Positions 25,626 to 37,504 of a stretch of DNA of 64,000 nucleotides are shown here, piece after piece. Below the pieces are notes generated by a model that saw nothing but the letters and a program-made list of their open reading frames with translations, ran no database searches and had not been told where the DNA came from. Location: positions 60,001 through 124,000 of the forward strand of contig JACVTC010000233.1 of the NCBI GenBank assembly GCA_016946835.1, given 5' to 3'. The DNA comes from Neocallimastix lanati (nom. inval.) (lineage: Eukaryota; Neocallimastigomycota; Neocallimastigomycetes; Neocallimastigales; Neocallimastigaceae). The position numbers and the translations under genes are program-made. Positions within the stretch are counted from its first letter, which is position 1. Each line of letters opens with the position of its first letter.

Positions 25626-26393
25626 TGTAAAGAGTTCTATCAGAAACAGATTACAAATAACAAATTTTAACACAAAAATAAAAAAACACGTAATAAAAAT
25701 TCGTTTTTTTAAATAAAATAATCTTTATTAATTAAAAAAATTAAATCTCTTTTTTGTTATTAACTATCATATAGTCAATAACTAATACATCGATTTAATT
25801 ATAGAAATTTACATGTATTTATATTTTTTCATTATTACATTATAATATATTATTTCTATCTAATTTACATATATTACTATTTAGTTATAAACAAAATATT
25901 TATTAATAATTTTATTAAATAATAATTAACTAAACTAAACAATAATTAATTTAATAAACTTTCAACTTATTTACAATAATAATTAAATTCAATAACAACT
26001 CATTTATTATATATTTATTATATAAATATTATTAATACTAATGTTTATATATTTACAATTCAAAACTATTTTTGTAAACTATTTAAACTAATTTTAACTA
26101 TTTAAAACTATTCCGAAATTAATTTTAAAGTATTTTAAACTAACTAAATTAAATTAACTAAGTTAAATAGAATAACTATTTTAAATAAACTAAACTAAAT
26201 TAACTAACTTAAATAAATTATTTAGATTTAAGTTATTATCCAAAATTATTTAAATAATAATTTTTCCTTTATGAAAACTTTACATAAATTTATAATTAAT
26301 TTTCATATACGTAAATCATAAATTTATGTAATTTTATTACATTAATTAATTATGTAATAATTAATTTATTAAAGATTTTATTAAATCTTTACA
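25626..26393 (-). repeat. 3' LTR of the gypsy element
   Basis: 768 bp, TG..CA ends, identical to the 5' LTR except for one base seen at 26149. Its ends carry the short inverted repeat TGTAAAG/CTTTACA. Confidence 0.95.
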
Positions 26394-26405
26394 TTCTCGC
26401 CCTTT
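26394..26405 (-). other. Polypurine tract of the gypsy element
   Basis: On the minus strand AAAGGGCGAGAA directly precedes the 3' LTR. It overlaps the gag-pol stop codon (26406-26404) by two bases. This is the expected primer for plus-strand DNA synthesis. Confidence 0.85.
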
Positions 26406-29400
26406 AAGTTGAGCTCCTGCGAACTATAGAGTTCAATCTCCGGGAAGGAATGTCAATTATAAATGGTTGATATTTATGCCTAATGTATTCTTCATTAAAA
26501 TCTTTATCACCATCATCAACCACATTATTTCGTTTATTCCTTTTAGATTTACGAAAGTACTCTTGAATTAGCTGTCTATCGTAAATTTGATCTTCATCGA
26601 TCCAAGAATCTTCAACAGAATCTAGGCCTTTCCAAGATACGAGGAAACGATTTTTTCCTCTATATGTCCTCATATCAATAATTCTTTCAGGAATCTTATC
26701 TATGGTATCGGTAGTTAACTTAATATTCTTTCTTTTCCTATTATTTCTATTAGCAAATTCATTTTCATAAAATGGTTCCAGTAAAGATACATGGAAAACA
26801 GGGTGACAACGCATATTACTTGGTAATTTGAGTTCGTAGGCTAATGAACTAACTTTCTTCACAATTTCAAATGGACCAAGCATTTGGTCTGCTAATTTCC
26901 TTTTTACATTCTTAGTTGTATTTCCTTTGAGTAACCAAACTTTTTTACCAACTTCAAAATCTGGCGAGGATGATCTTTTGAAATCGGCATACTTTTTATA
27001 AGTTTCTTTAGCTGACTATAAATTTTCCTTTAAAAATTTAATATTTTCATTTATATCTTTCACTCTAACATCAGCTCTATGAGGACTATCTGAAGAAGGA
27101 ATTTCTAAACTAAATTTTGGATTAAATCCATAGTTTGCAAAAAATGGTGATTGACTGATTGATTGTTGCAGAGTATTATTATAAGCAAATTCGGCAAAAG
27201 GCAACAAGTCAACCCAATTATTTTGTTTTTCATTTATGAAACAACGGAGATATTGTTCCAATATTCCGTTCACCCTCTCCGTTTGACCATCAGTCTGCGG
27301 ATGGTTCGAAGTGGAGAATGACAACTTAATGTTTAATAATTCGCAAAGACGATTCCAAAAATCAGAAGTAAATTGCGTACCTCTATCCGAAACAATGGAA
27401 TCAGGAAAGCCATGTAACCTAAAGATATGGTTAATAAAAGAATCGGCAGCAATTGAAGCAGTAGGAAGACAACGTAAAGGAATAAAATGTGCCATTTTAG
27501 TCAATCTATCTACAACAGTCATGACAGTGGTCATATCTTTGGATTTCGGTAATTCAACAATAAAATCCATGGAGATGTCTGACCATGGTCTGTCGGGGGT
27601 AGACAAAGGAGATAAAAGACCGTAGGGTTTATGTCTTGGAACTTTAGCTTTGCAGCAAGTTTCACAGGACTTAACAAACTTTTTAACATCATTACGTAAC
27701 TTAGGCCACCAAAAGTTACGATTAATCAAATCAAATGTTTTGCGTACACCGAAATGACCAGCAGTAACAGAGTCATGGTGTATTTCAAGAACTCTTGTGC
27801 GAAGATTCTGAGGGACATAAATTAAGTTATCAAAAAGTAAGAAACCTTCCTTATCAATTTTACACTTATCAATAAATTTAATAGGTGGATTAACATTACT
27901 ATTATTTAAAATAAATGATTTAATTTTTATAAAAAGATCATCATTATTTAAAGATTTCAAAATAGAATTAATTAAGGACTCGTCACATGAGTTACGATTA
28001 ATAACACAACAAGAAACATCACGAGAACAATCAAATAAATGATCACTTCTTCTTGACAAAATATCTGGTTTACCAGATTTTTTACCAGAACGATACACAA
28101 GATTAAAATCGAAACGAGAAAGAAATTCATACCAACGAATTTGTCGTTGAGAAAGTAGCTCAGGCTTCCTAGGAAAAGTAAGGTTTTTATGATCGGTATA
28201 AATAGTAAATGGATGGCGAGCACCTTCAAGGTAATGACGCCATTCTTCCAAAGCAACTTTAATTGCAAGAAGCTCTTTATCATAAATGGGGTAATTTAGT
28301 TGAGATTTGGTTAGACTGGTAGAAATAAAAGCAATTGGGTGTAACTGACCATCAAATTCTTGGGAAAGTATAGCTCCAACAGCGAAATTAGAAGCATCAG
28401 TTTCCACAATGAAAGGTTTGTTACTATCAGGATTTCTTAAAATTGGAGCAGAAGTAAAAAGTTCTTTTAATTTATCAAAGGATTTTTGTTGATCAGAACC
28501 CCAGAGAAATGGAACATTTTTCCTGGTAAGTTTATGTAAGGGCCGCGCAATCTTAGCAAAATCCTTGATAAAAATTCTATAATAATTACATAATCCAATA
28601 AATGATTGTATTTCCTTTACATTAGAAGGAACAGGCCAATCTAGGATAGCTTTAACCTTTTCAGGATCAACTTTCAAACCATCTTTTGATAAAATGTAAC
28701 CAAGGAAAGAGGTTTCAGTAACATCGAATTCACATTTCTCTAATTTAATGTACAAGTTATTTTCTAATAATTTTTTAAGCACCTTTTTAACGTGTTCATG
28801 ATGTTTCTCTAAACTATTCGAATAAATTAATATGTCATCAATGTAAGAAATAACAAAATCATCTAAGTAATCGCTAAGAACATCATTTATAAAATGCTGG
28901 AAGGTGGCTGGAGCATTTTTTAAGCCAAAAGGCATAACTAAATATTCAAAATGACCATATCTAGTACGAAATGCAGTCTTGTACTCATCACCTTCTTTAA
29001 TTCTTACTAAATTATAGGCAGACTTTAAGTCCAACTTGGTAAAATATTTTGCACCTTTAACTCTATCTAATAATTCACTTATTAAAGGAAGAGGATAAGA
29101 ATTACGGATGGTCATTTCATTCAATTTTCTATAATCAACACATAATCTCAATGAACCATCTTTCTTTTTAACAAATAATACAGGTGCACCAGCGGGTGAC
29201 TTGGATTTCCTAATGAATCCCTTTTCTAAATTTTCTTTTATATACTTTTTTAGTTCATCTCGTTCTGCCTCAGTTAAGGGATATATTGGACCATAAAATA
29301 AATTTGAATTATCCTTTAATCTTATTTCACAATCATATTCACGATGTGGAGGGAGTACGTTGCAATTTCTTTCATTGAATACTTCTGCGTAATTGTTATA

Positions 29401-31287
29401 AATAGGAGGTATTCCTATAATTTTTTGATTTAATTTATTCTCAAAATTACTAATTTTTAAACAATTACAGATACAACACAAATTTTTCACAGAACACTTT
29501 TTAGAAATATACTTTTTATTTTCATCTTTATTAAAATTATCATTATGATTACAATTTTTTGTTACATTATTACATAAAATATCAATTTTACAAATTTTAT
29601 TTAATTCATCTAAATTAATATTATTACTATCACTAAATTCATAAATTTCATCATCATTATCAAACATAAAACTATCATTTACATCACTATCATAATTAAT
29701 TATACAAAAATTTTTTACATCATTAAGTTCTTCTTTTTCACTACAAGTTTTAATACGAGTACGACGACCTCTAATCGTAATTTCTTCATCAGAATCCATA
29801 TCGGAATCAGATTCGAAGGAATACTTACGCTTAGGATTATTTTTTTCCTTTGTTACGGAAAGTTCTTCATATGGTTCCTTTCCTTTAGTAGAAATTTTAT
29901 TTAACTTCTTTTTATTCTTATTTTTTCTATTTCTTTTCCCTACATTACAGTGTCGAGCACAGTATCCTGAACTGAAAGAGATTTTCTTTGAATCATGGTA
30001 GTTAATAGGGCAATGTTTTTCAATCCAAGGGAGTCCTAAAATGATATCTACATCGGGGATACGAAGGGCGTATAATTGAATAACTTCCAAGTGATTCTTA
30101 AAACGGAGGATACATTTTTCTGTCATTTTCTTAACAGTAGATAAACCATAACCAAGACCAGCAACTTTAAAGGAATTATCAGCATTGATCAAATTGATTT
30201 TATTAACCCTAGCAAATTCAGGATGCATGCAGTTAATGTCAGAACCTGAGTCAATAAGAACCTTCACTTTAGTTTCTTCGGAATTGTTGGTTTTAATGTA
30301 GAAATCAAGGATATTTGTTTTACCTTTAAAGAACATATTTTCTTTTTCAACAATATCAAGAATTCTGTAAACATTTTCATTTTCACAAATCTTTTTAATT
30401 CGTCTGACAGAAGAAGTCGGCGCAGAGGAAGAAGTTGAAGCTGCTTCTGTATCAGATGCTCTATTGATGAGTTTTATATTTTTTGGTCTTTTCTTGTTAG
30501 GGCAATTGAACTGTAAATGCCCAGCCTTACCACAAACGAAGCATAAGCCCTTTCTTTTTCGTTCTTCCCTAAAAGGGTTATTTTGCTCATTGTAATTTTT
30601 TCTGTGAGAGGGAAAGTATCTAGTAGCAGTTTGACCCTTTTTAATTCGGTAAAGATCGACATCCATGGGGTCATTTTGGTTGTAGTTCCGTCTGTCCTGA
30701 TGAGTAAGATAATATTCTCTAAGATCGTTTCTTTTTGTTAGATTTTCAATCGTTACGGCCTCTCTAAATAAGTTTTCCAAATTGTCTGGGTTTGGATTAA
30801 CAATAGCAAGTTTTTCTCTCATCTTATAATGGAGACCTTTTATGAACATGTATATCTTGGCCGGTTCATTAAAGTCGGAGTATTGACTTATTTTTTGGAA
30901 CTCGGAGATATACTCTACAACATGTCCATATTTAAATTGGCGTATGTTACACAATTTTCCGTTAGCAATAACAGCTTCTACATCAGGGTCTCCGAAATTT
31001 CTACGAAGTTCAGCAATAAAATTTCCATAATTTCCTAAGACAGGATTGTTATTCCTTCTAAGGCATGAAGCCCAATTTAAAGCTTTTCCTGTTAAATAGG
31101 AGATTACAAACATTACTCTTCTCCTATCATCGGGGAATCTATGAGGATTCACCTCAATTGCCAATTCCACTCGAGTTAAAAAACCATCAAGATCCTTTGT
31201 AGATCCAGAAAATAACGGTGGATCGTTAATAATTTTCAGTTGAGTAGCAGGATGAATCGGTAGTTGGTTTGGTTGTTGACCCTCCAT
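26404..31287 (-). pseudogene. Gag-pol of the gypsy element, one in-frame TAG
   Basis: A single minus-strand frame of 1628 codons carries one amber codon at 27018-27016 (codon 1424). Otherwise it is intact. Gag is followed by a zinc knuckle (C249, C252, H257, C262), protease (DSG at 346-348) and reverse transcriptase (YIDD at 815-818). RNase H follows (D963 region, TDH near 1031-1033), then an integrase with HHCC and the D1241, D1301, E1337 triad. The D-E spacing is exactly 35. The TAG falls after the integrase core and cuts off the GPF region and a chromodomain (about residues 1531-1580, MRTYRGKNRFLVSWKG). The start is ATG 31287. No ATG lies between it and the upstream in-frame stop. Most likely this is a recent CAG-to-TAG mutation. 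Regulated readthrough is the less likely alternative. Confidence 0.9.
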
Positions 31288-31627
31288 GTTATCATCAAGA
31301 TTAAGGTTTTGAAATATGCGATTTAGTTCTTCCAGATTGTTAATGTTAAAGTGACGTTAATAATTAAATTTTTTTTTTTTTTTTTTTTTTTTTTTGATCT
31401 CTTATTATTAATTATACAAGTTATTAATATGTCTATATTTAATATCGTAAAGTCGTTCAGACTCTATCCACTTGAAAAGGTGTCGAACGAGTAAACGAAG
31501 AAAATATAGAATAATATAACTATTATTAATATTTCAACCTGAATAGCAACAATAATAAGAGTCCAAAATCAGTAAGGGTTAACAATGCTTAAGAGCAATA
31601 AAAATCTATGTTAAAAGTCAAAATTAT

Positions 31628-31976
31628 AGAGTCCTAAATCAGTAGAAAGTAGAGTCCTAAAGTAGAGTCCTAAATCAGTAGAAAGTAGAGTCCTAAAGTA
31701 GAGTCCTAAATCAGTAGAAAGTAGAGTCCTAAAGTAGAGTCCTAAATCAGTAGAAAGTAGAGTCCTAAAGTAGAGTCCTAAATCAGTAGAAAGTAGAGTC
31801 CTAAAGTAGAGTCCTAAATCAGTAGAAAGTAGAGTCCTAAAGTAGAGTCCTAAATCAGTAGAAAGTAGAGTCCTAAAGTAGAGTCCTAAATCAGTAGAAA
31901 GTAGAGTCCTAAAGTAGAGTCCTAAATCAGTAGAAAGTAGAGTCCTAAAGTAGAGTCCTAAATCAGTAGAAAGTTT
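31628..31976 (-). repeat. 36-bp tandem repeat in the gypsy leader, about 9.7 copies
   Basis: Almost perfect units of 23 + 13 bp (AGAGTCCTAAATCAGTAGAA.. plus AGAGTCCTAAAGT) lie between the primer-binding site and gag, in the untranslated leader. Looser copies occur just before it (about 31558-31580). Confidence 0.95.
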
Positions 31977-32010
31977 TATTATTTGTAACGTGTTTCTTTT
32001 TATTTAAAAG

Positions 32011-32021
32011 GTATTAGTTAT
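32011..32021 (-). promoter_or_regulatory. Primer-binding site, self-priming type
   Basis: On the minus strand ATAACTAATAC abuts the 5' LTR directly. Its exact complement GTATTAGTTAT lies inside the same LTR (sense strand, 32184-32174). No match to a tRNA 3' end was recognised. Confidence 0.7.
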
Positions 32022-32789
32022 TGTAAAGAGTTCTATCAGAAACAGATTACAAATAACAAATTTTAACACAAAAATAAAAAAACACGTAATAAAAATTCGT
32101 TTTTTTAAATAAAATAATCTTTATTAATTAAAAAAATTAAATCTCTTTTTTGTTATTAACTATCATATAGTCAATAACTAATACATCGATTTAATTATAG
32201 AAATTTACATGTATTTATATTTTTTCATTATTACATTATAATATATTATTTCTATCTAATTTACATATATTACTATTTAGTTATAAACAAAATATTTATT
32301 AATAATTTTATTAAATAATAATTAACTAAACTAAACAATAATTAATTTAATAAACTTTCAACTTATTTACAATAATAATTAAATTCAATAACAACTCATT
32401 TATTATATATTTATTATATAAATATTATTAATACTAATGTTTATATATTTACAATTCAAAACTATTTTTGTAAACTATTTAAACTAATTTTAACTATTTA
32501 AAACTATTCCGAAATTAATTTTAAAGTATTTTAAACTAACTAAACTAAATTAACTAAGTTAAATAGAATAACTATTTTAAATAAACTAAACTAAATTAAC
32601 TAACTTAAATAAATTATTTAGATTTAAGTTATTATCCAAAATTATTTAAATAATAATTTTTCCTTTATGAAAACTTTACATAAATTTATAATTAATTTTC
32701 ATATACGTAAATCATAAATTTATGTAATTTTATTACATTAATTAATTATGTAATAATTAATTTATTAAAGATTTTATTAAATCTTTACA
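32022..32789 (-). repeat. 5' LTR of the gypsy element (promoter LTR)
   Basis: 768 bp. On the sense strand a TATA-like ATATAAATAC (32221-32212) lies about 30 bases before the GTATTAGTTAT at 32184, the predicted mRNA start. That would give a U3 of about 605 bp and an R-U5 of about 163 bp. Confidence 0.9.
32212..32221 (-). promoter_or_regulatory. TATA-like box of the gypsy 5' LTR
   Basis: ATATAAATAC on the minus strand, 28-37 bases upstream of the predicted transcript start. In AT-rich DNA such a motif is weak evidence alone. The spacing to the primer-complementary start is what supports it. Confidence 0.45.
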
Positions 32790-32794
32790 GTTAC

Positions 32795-32986
32795 TAGAAT
32801 ATATTGTTTAAAAATTGATTCGATATTAAATTACTTATTAAATTATATTTTTAAAGTTGGACCTCCAAATTTATTCGTATTTATTCACCTCATTAATTTA
32901 TAACAAAAATTTATTAATTAAAAACAAAATGTCCAAGGAAACAACCTTAAGCTTTAAGGAATTAAAAAAGAATTAAGAGATATAGC
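32795..32986. other. Short flank between two LTR elements
   Basis: AT-rich; nothing recognisable. It would have been continuous with the deleted gypsy leader before the young insertion. Confidence 0.5.
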
Positions 32987-33691
32987 TGTAAAGATATCTT
33001 TAGTACATTAATTAATTTATTTTGTACATTAAATTATTTAATGTAATTCACATTTAAAAAATAATGCTAATGCATTAAATTATGTAAAATATATTAATTT
33101 ATGAAATTAATTGATTTATGAAAATTAATAATAATTTTATATTTTTTATAATATATAAATTTAAAAATATAAGACTAATTTCTAAATAACTTAAAATTTA
33201 GTTTAGTTTAATTTAATTTTAGTTTAGTTTAATTTTAGTTTAGTTTAATAATCATAAAAATTAAATAGTAATATATAATTAATAGTATTAATAATAAAAG
33301 AATAATAAATAAATAATAAATAAGAATTTATTCAATTTGAGTCAAAACAAATTGAATAAAAAGCTTATTGAATTAGTTTTAGTTTTTTATAACTTTATTT
33401 AATTTTAGATTAGTTTTTGCTTATTTTATATTGAATAGATGTTTAAATAAATAGAAATAGTATATTATAATATAATTAAGAAAAAATAAATACATGTAAA
33501 ATTATTCTATTAAAAAAATGTAGTTGTTATTAACTATTTTGCAGTTAATAACTAATAAAAAGAATTTTTAATAAAAGAATTTTTTTTTAATAAAATAAAT
33601 TTCATTTGTGTATTATTATTGATAGTGTTTTTGTAATTTATTTTTTTTGTTTTATTTGTAATTGTAATCTGCTCCATAGGAACACTTTACA
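32987..33691 (+). repeat. LTR of an older plus-strand gypsy element
   Basis: About 705 bp with the same ends (TGTAAAG..CTTTACA). Internal landmarks match the LTR of the young element read in its sense direction, for example AATCTG..CTTTACA at the end and TTATTAACTAT in the R region. It is followed at once by ATAAC and a gag-like start. Confidence 0.75.
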
Positions 33692-35495
33692 ATAACGAAG
33701 CTTAGCATGGACAATTTCGATATTAAGTTCTGGGCTAATGAATTAAAACTTTGGGTCAAGATACGAGGTATTACAAATCTGAAAACAATATTCAACGCTT
33801 GCTTACTTACCAGTCTGGAGAAGTGCAATGCGTTATTGAAGATTTAGGAGAAAATAATAATGATGAAAGGGATGATTCAACAGATGAAGAAGATGATGAT
33901 AAAGAAGAAAATGTTGATGATGATAATAAATTTCCTTCCTTTGAAAAAATTATTTCAAGTCTTGAAAATTTTTATGGTGTTAAAGAAGACCAAAACTTAC
34001 TTCTTAAAGAACTTCGTGCTAAAATATTATTCATATCTAAAATAAATAATCAATATTATGATGAAGAAAATATAATCTGCACAATTAATATAGGCTCCAA
34101 GTTATTAATAAACATATAGGGTTTTATGCTAAATATATGTTCAAAACCATGTGTTGATATATCCATAAAATTAGGAACCTATATTAATCTATTAGAAAAG
34201 TTAAAAAAACGAATAACGAAAAGGAAATTATAAAGCAATTAACGCCAATAGAATTTATTGAAAGTGATGAATTTTTAAATTCCTTAAATGAAGATTATAA
34301 AGAACAAATTATCAAAATACTCAAATAAATGATTGACATAGTTGATACATCAATAGAAGAATTAAACTCTTCTAAATTTTCACCACATAAGATCCTTTTA
34401 AAAGCTAATACAAAACCAGTAAAATTAAGAAGTTATAGATTAACTAAATTAAAATCAGATATATTAAAAGAAGAACTTACAAAGCTTATTAAGAAAGGAT
34501 TAATAGAACCATCCTGTTCAGAATGGTCATCTCCAGTAGTACTTATTACAAAACACAATGGAAAGTGGGGTTTGTTCATTGACTACAGAAAAGTCAATGG
34601 TATGACTGAGAAAGATTCTAATTCAGTTCATTATATAGATGAAAATTTTTGATAGTCTTGGAGGAGCCAAAATATTTACAACTCTTAATTTATTTTCTGG
34701 TTTCCATCAAATCTTAATGGATGAAGAAAGCGTTGAAGTAACAACTTTCACTACTAAGTTTAGAAATTATATTTTCAAAGTTATGTCTTTTGGACTTACC
34801 TTAGCTCTCTCCACCTTCCAAAGAGAAATGAAAAAAAAATTTTATTCCCTTTTATTGGTAAATTTGTTTATGTCTTTATTGATGATGTTTTAATCTCTTC
34901 CAAAAGTATTGAAAAACATTTAGTTCATATTAAACAAGTCTTAGAAGTATTTAAAGAAAATAAGTTAAAAATTAATATTGAAAAGTGCCATTTTATTCAA
35001 ACTGAAGTTGATGTATTAGGCCACAAACTTACTACTAAAGGATTAAGTTCCATGGAAAACGAAATAACAGATATTAAGAAGTGGGAAGCCCCTTCATCAC
35101 TATATGAACTGAGATCATTCCTTGGAGCAGTAGGATATTATCATGACTTTATTCATAAATATACTCAAATTAGCTCTCCTTTATGTAAATTATTGAAAAA
35201 GAATGCAAAGTATTAATGGAATAAAGAACAACAAGAAAGTTTTGAACTCTTAAAAGAAAAATTAATCAATGCTCTTATTCTAAAATTTCCTTTATTTGAC
35301 AAACCTTTTATCATTAGAACAGACGCTTCGTATAATGGAATTGGCGGAGTCTTCTTACAAAAAGAAGAAGAAACTGGAAAGGAACATCCAATACACTTTA
35401 TACTTTATAAGTAGAAGTTTGAAAAAAGCAGAAAATATTATGGTATCTCAGATCTGGAAGGAACCGCTTTGTTTTACTGAAACGAATACTAAATG
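33692..35495 (+). pseudogene. Decayed gypsy gag-pol (plus strand), truncated after RNase H start
   Basis: It begins with ATG at 33707 (MDNFDIKFWANELKLW), then frameshifts into an acidic gag-like piece (33751-34119). After several stops come reverse-transcriptase blocks. These are IEPSCSEWSSPVVLITKHNG (34500-34560), DYRKVNG, FVYVFIDDVLIS with the catalytic DD near 34880, and LGHKLTTKGL. The RNase H start (IIRTDAS near 35312) follows, and the frame is lost near 35495. There are at least four frameshifts or stops. No integrase or 3' LTR was seen nearby, so it is a truncated remnant belonging to a subfamily different from the young element. Confidence 0.8.
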
Positions 35496-35884
35496 ATATG
35501 TTATTTTAATTTCTTTTTAAGTATCAATATTTTGTGAGTTAGCAAGATTGTATTAAATAAAAAAATATATTCTAATACAGAAATATATAATTACTATACA
35601 CGTTATATTGAAACAGAATATTAAAAATTATAGTTTAGTCGTTTTATTTTATTTTATATAAATTGCTTTAGGTCGTAATACAAAATTTATAATAAAATAT
35701 TATTTCAAACTTATTACTATATAATTTTTATCAATAAATATATTCCCCGAATATATTTATTTTAACTAATTTTATCTCTCTTTCTTCCAAAAAACCTCTT
35801 TTTAAAGAATTATAATAATTTTTCTTTTATACTTCTAATTTACTATAAATTAAATCCTATTGGTTATTAACTAATTAAATAAAT
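35496..35884. other. AT-rich spacer
   Basis: No gene or repeat recognised between the gypsy remnant and the copia gag. Confidence 0.5.
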
Positions 35885-37305
35885 TTAAAATTTAAATAAT
35901 TTTATATTATTATTTATTAGGCTACGATCCTTTTCTTCTTTTGTTAAATTTAATGAGGTACCGCTGTCAATAATCCATCTTGTTGGTTCTTTCTTTTGAT
36001 TAAATATAGGAGTATCTTTTGAAACAGCGTTAACATTAATATTCCCTGAAAATCCAGTGAAAATTTCATCTTCGCTAAGTTCATCAGAATCTTCTAAATC
36101 AGTAGTATTTTTAATTCCTTCTATATTATTGGAACGATAATTTTTGTTTTTTGAATTGGTTCTTGATGTACTGCTTCTTTCTTGGTGTCTGATGTTTCCA
36201 TTTGAAGGATTTTTATTATTTCTTCTATCTTTTCTTTTAAGATTTAAAAAACATTCATCGGTAGTGTGTACGTGTTTATGGCAAATGTGACAATATTTTT
36301 CTTTTTCTTTATCTTTATCAGAATCATTGTTAAATTTATATGGTAATTTACCATTTCTAACTCTATTAACCGAAAGTTCTTGTGTAGTTTCGTTGCTATA
36401 GTCAGTTTTCTTTATGTCTTTGTATTTTTTAACAAAAACACTAGTCAAGGCTATCCGTTCTTTTAATTCTTCAAAGGTTTTAAATACGACTAAAAGTACT
36501 GGAGGAACTCCAAATTTAACAATTTCTTCAGCTGAAAGTAAAATTTTAGTATCTTCGTCTAATTTTGTTTTTTCACATCTTTTTGATTCTTTATCGTGAA
36601 GTTGAAATAAATAATTTAATTTGTCTATATAGAGTTTTATATCGTCATTTTCGACCTCCAGTTTCTTGATTTGGTATTCAATTTGATATAATTTTGAAGG
36701 TCCAACCTGCAAGAAGTAACTTTCTAATCTTATAATCATTTCATAGGCGGTTTCACATCCTTCGATAAGTTCGGCGGTAGTTGAATCTAAGCTGCTTTCG
36801 ATGATGGTTTGGGTTGCACAGTCTTCCTTGCGTTCATCATCATCCATTTCTGTAATATCTAGGTCCTTTTTGATGCAGTCAATAAGATCGATCTAATGCC
36901 GTTAAGTGACGTTTGAGAGCTCTATACCATCTTGGAAAGTTTTCTGTAGTTAATTTAAAATTTTGATAATTAAAAACCGATTTATTTGTCATATCTGACT
37001 TCCTTCTTCTTATGAGTTTTTCGTTGGCTCTGTTTAATTTTTTAATAAAATTCTTTGTGTTTTTATCTAAGATTGAGGATTGTTTTTCGACATTTTCTTC
37101 TAAGTCATTTAAATTTTCTTCAATATGTTTTCTTTTCGACTTTGGAATATTATTTTGTTTGCTTACATTTTCTTCAAAGTCTTTCAAAAAATTAAATTAT
37201 CATTTTCGTAATCTTGAATTTCTTGTTCTTCACTTTCATAATTATAGTTTTGTGAAATTGATGATTCTTTGGATTTTCCTGAATTTCTAGATTTGTTAGT
37301 TTCCA
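35885..37305 (-). pseudogene. Ty1/copia gag plus start of protease, truncated
   Basis: The frame starts at ATG 37305 (METNKSRNSGKSKESS). It is broken by frameshifts near 37190 and 36890 and ends at 35885. A copia-type gag (NFKLTTENFPRWYRALKRHL) is followed by a zinc knuckle (CHICHKHVHTTDEC). The protease active-site block WIIDSGTSLNLT comes near the end. Integrase, reverse transcriptase and RNase H are missing. Its own 5' LTR lies 200 bp upstream (37505-37775). It may have lost its 3' part through the neighbouring gypsy insertions. Confidence 0.8.
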
Positions 37306-37474
37306 TTTTGGAATTTAGAATTTTGAATTTTAATTAATTTTAAAAAAAAAATTTAAATTTTGAAATTTTAATTTTTGAAATCTAATTTCAATAATTTTTG
37401 AATTTGTAAATTTTAAATTATTTATTTAATTATAACAAGCTTGTTTAATTTAATTTTTGTATTTTTATAGCTAA

Positions 37475-37504
37475 TAGCTCATTAGGTAAGTGAGACTCTT
37501 AATC
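37475..37504 (-). promoter_or_regulatory. Copia primer-binding site matching a tRNA-Lys(CUU) 5' half
   Basis: On the plus strand TAGCTCATTAGGTAAG followed by TGAGACTCTTAATC directly abuts the LTR. This resembles the D-arm to anticodon-loop half of tRNA-Lys(CUU), with GACTCTTAATC exact. In the element's minus-strand sense this is the complement, where a primer would bind. Confidence 0.55.

Larger units (their letters stand above)
25626..32789 (-). mobile_element. Nearly intact Ty3/gypsy chromovirus, 7.16 kb
   Basis: Two 768-bp LTRs (25626-26393 and 32022-32789) start TGTAAAG and end CTTTACA. The element is flanked by a perfect 5-bp target duplication GTTAC (25621-25625 and 32790-32794). The element reads on the minus strand, so the right LTR is its 5' LTR. 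The LTRs align without gaps, and I found one difference (T at 26149, C at 32545). Order in the sense direction: LTR, primer-binding site, leader with 36-bp repeats, gag-pol, purine tract, LTR. The chromodomain, single ORF and self-complementary primer site fit the Tf1/sushi/chromovirus branch. It is a very recent insertion, into the leader of an older relative. Confidence 0.95.

Noticed and set aside
27311-31038. Plus-strand and shifted minus-strand frames inside gag-pol
   Set aside because: Shadows of the retrotransposon gag-pol frame, which has clear catalytic motifs.
31628-31976. CRISPR-like array (36-bp regular repeats)
   Set aside because: The units are contiguous with no variable spacers and sit in a retrotransposon leader of a eukaryotic genome.
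33692-33702. Self-priming primer site for the older plus-strand gypsy LTR
   Set aside because: Only ATAAC matches the complement expected from its own LTR (GTAGTTGTTAT), too short to claim. It may have decayed.
33860-34045. Met/Lys-rich frame overlapping the gypsy gag remnant
   Set aside because: Out-of-frame shadow of the acidic gag-like segment.
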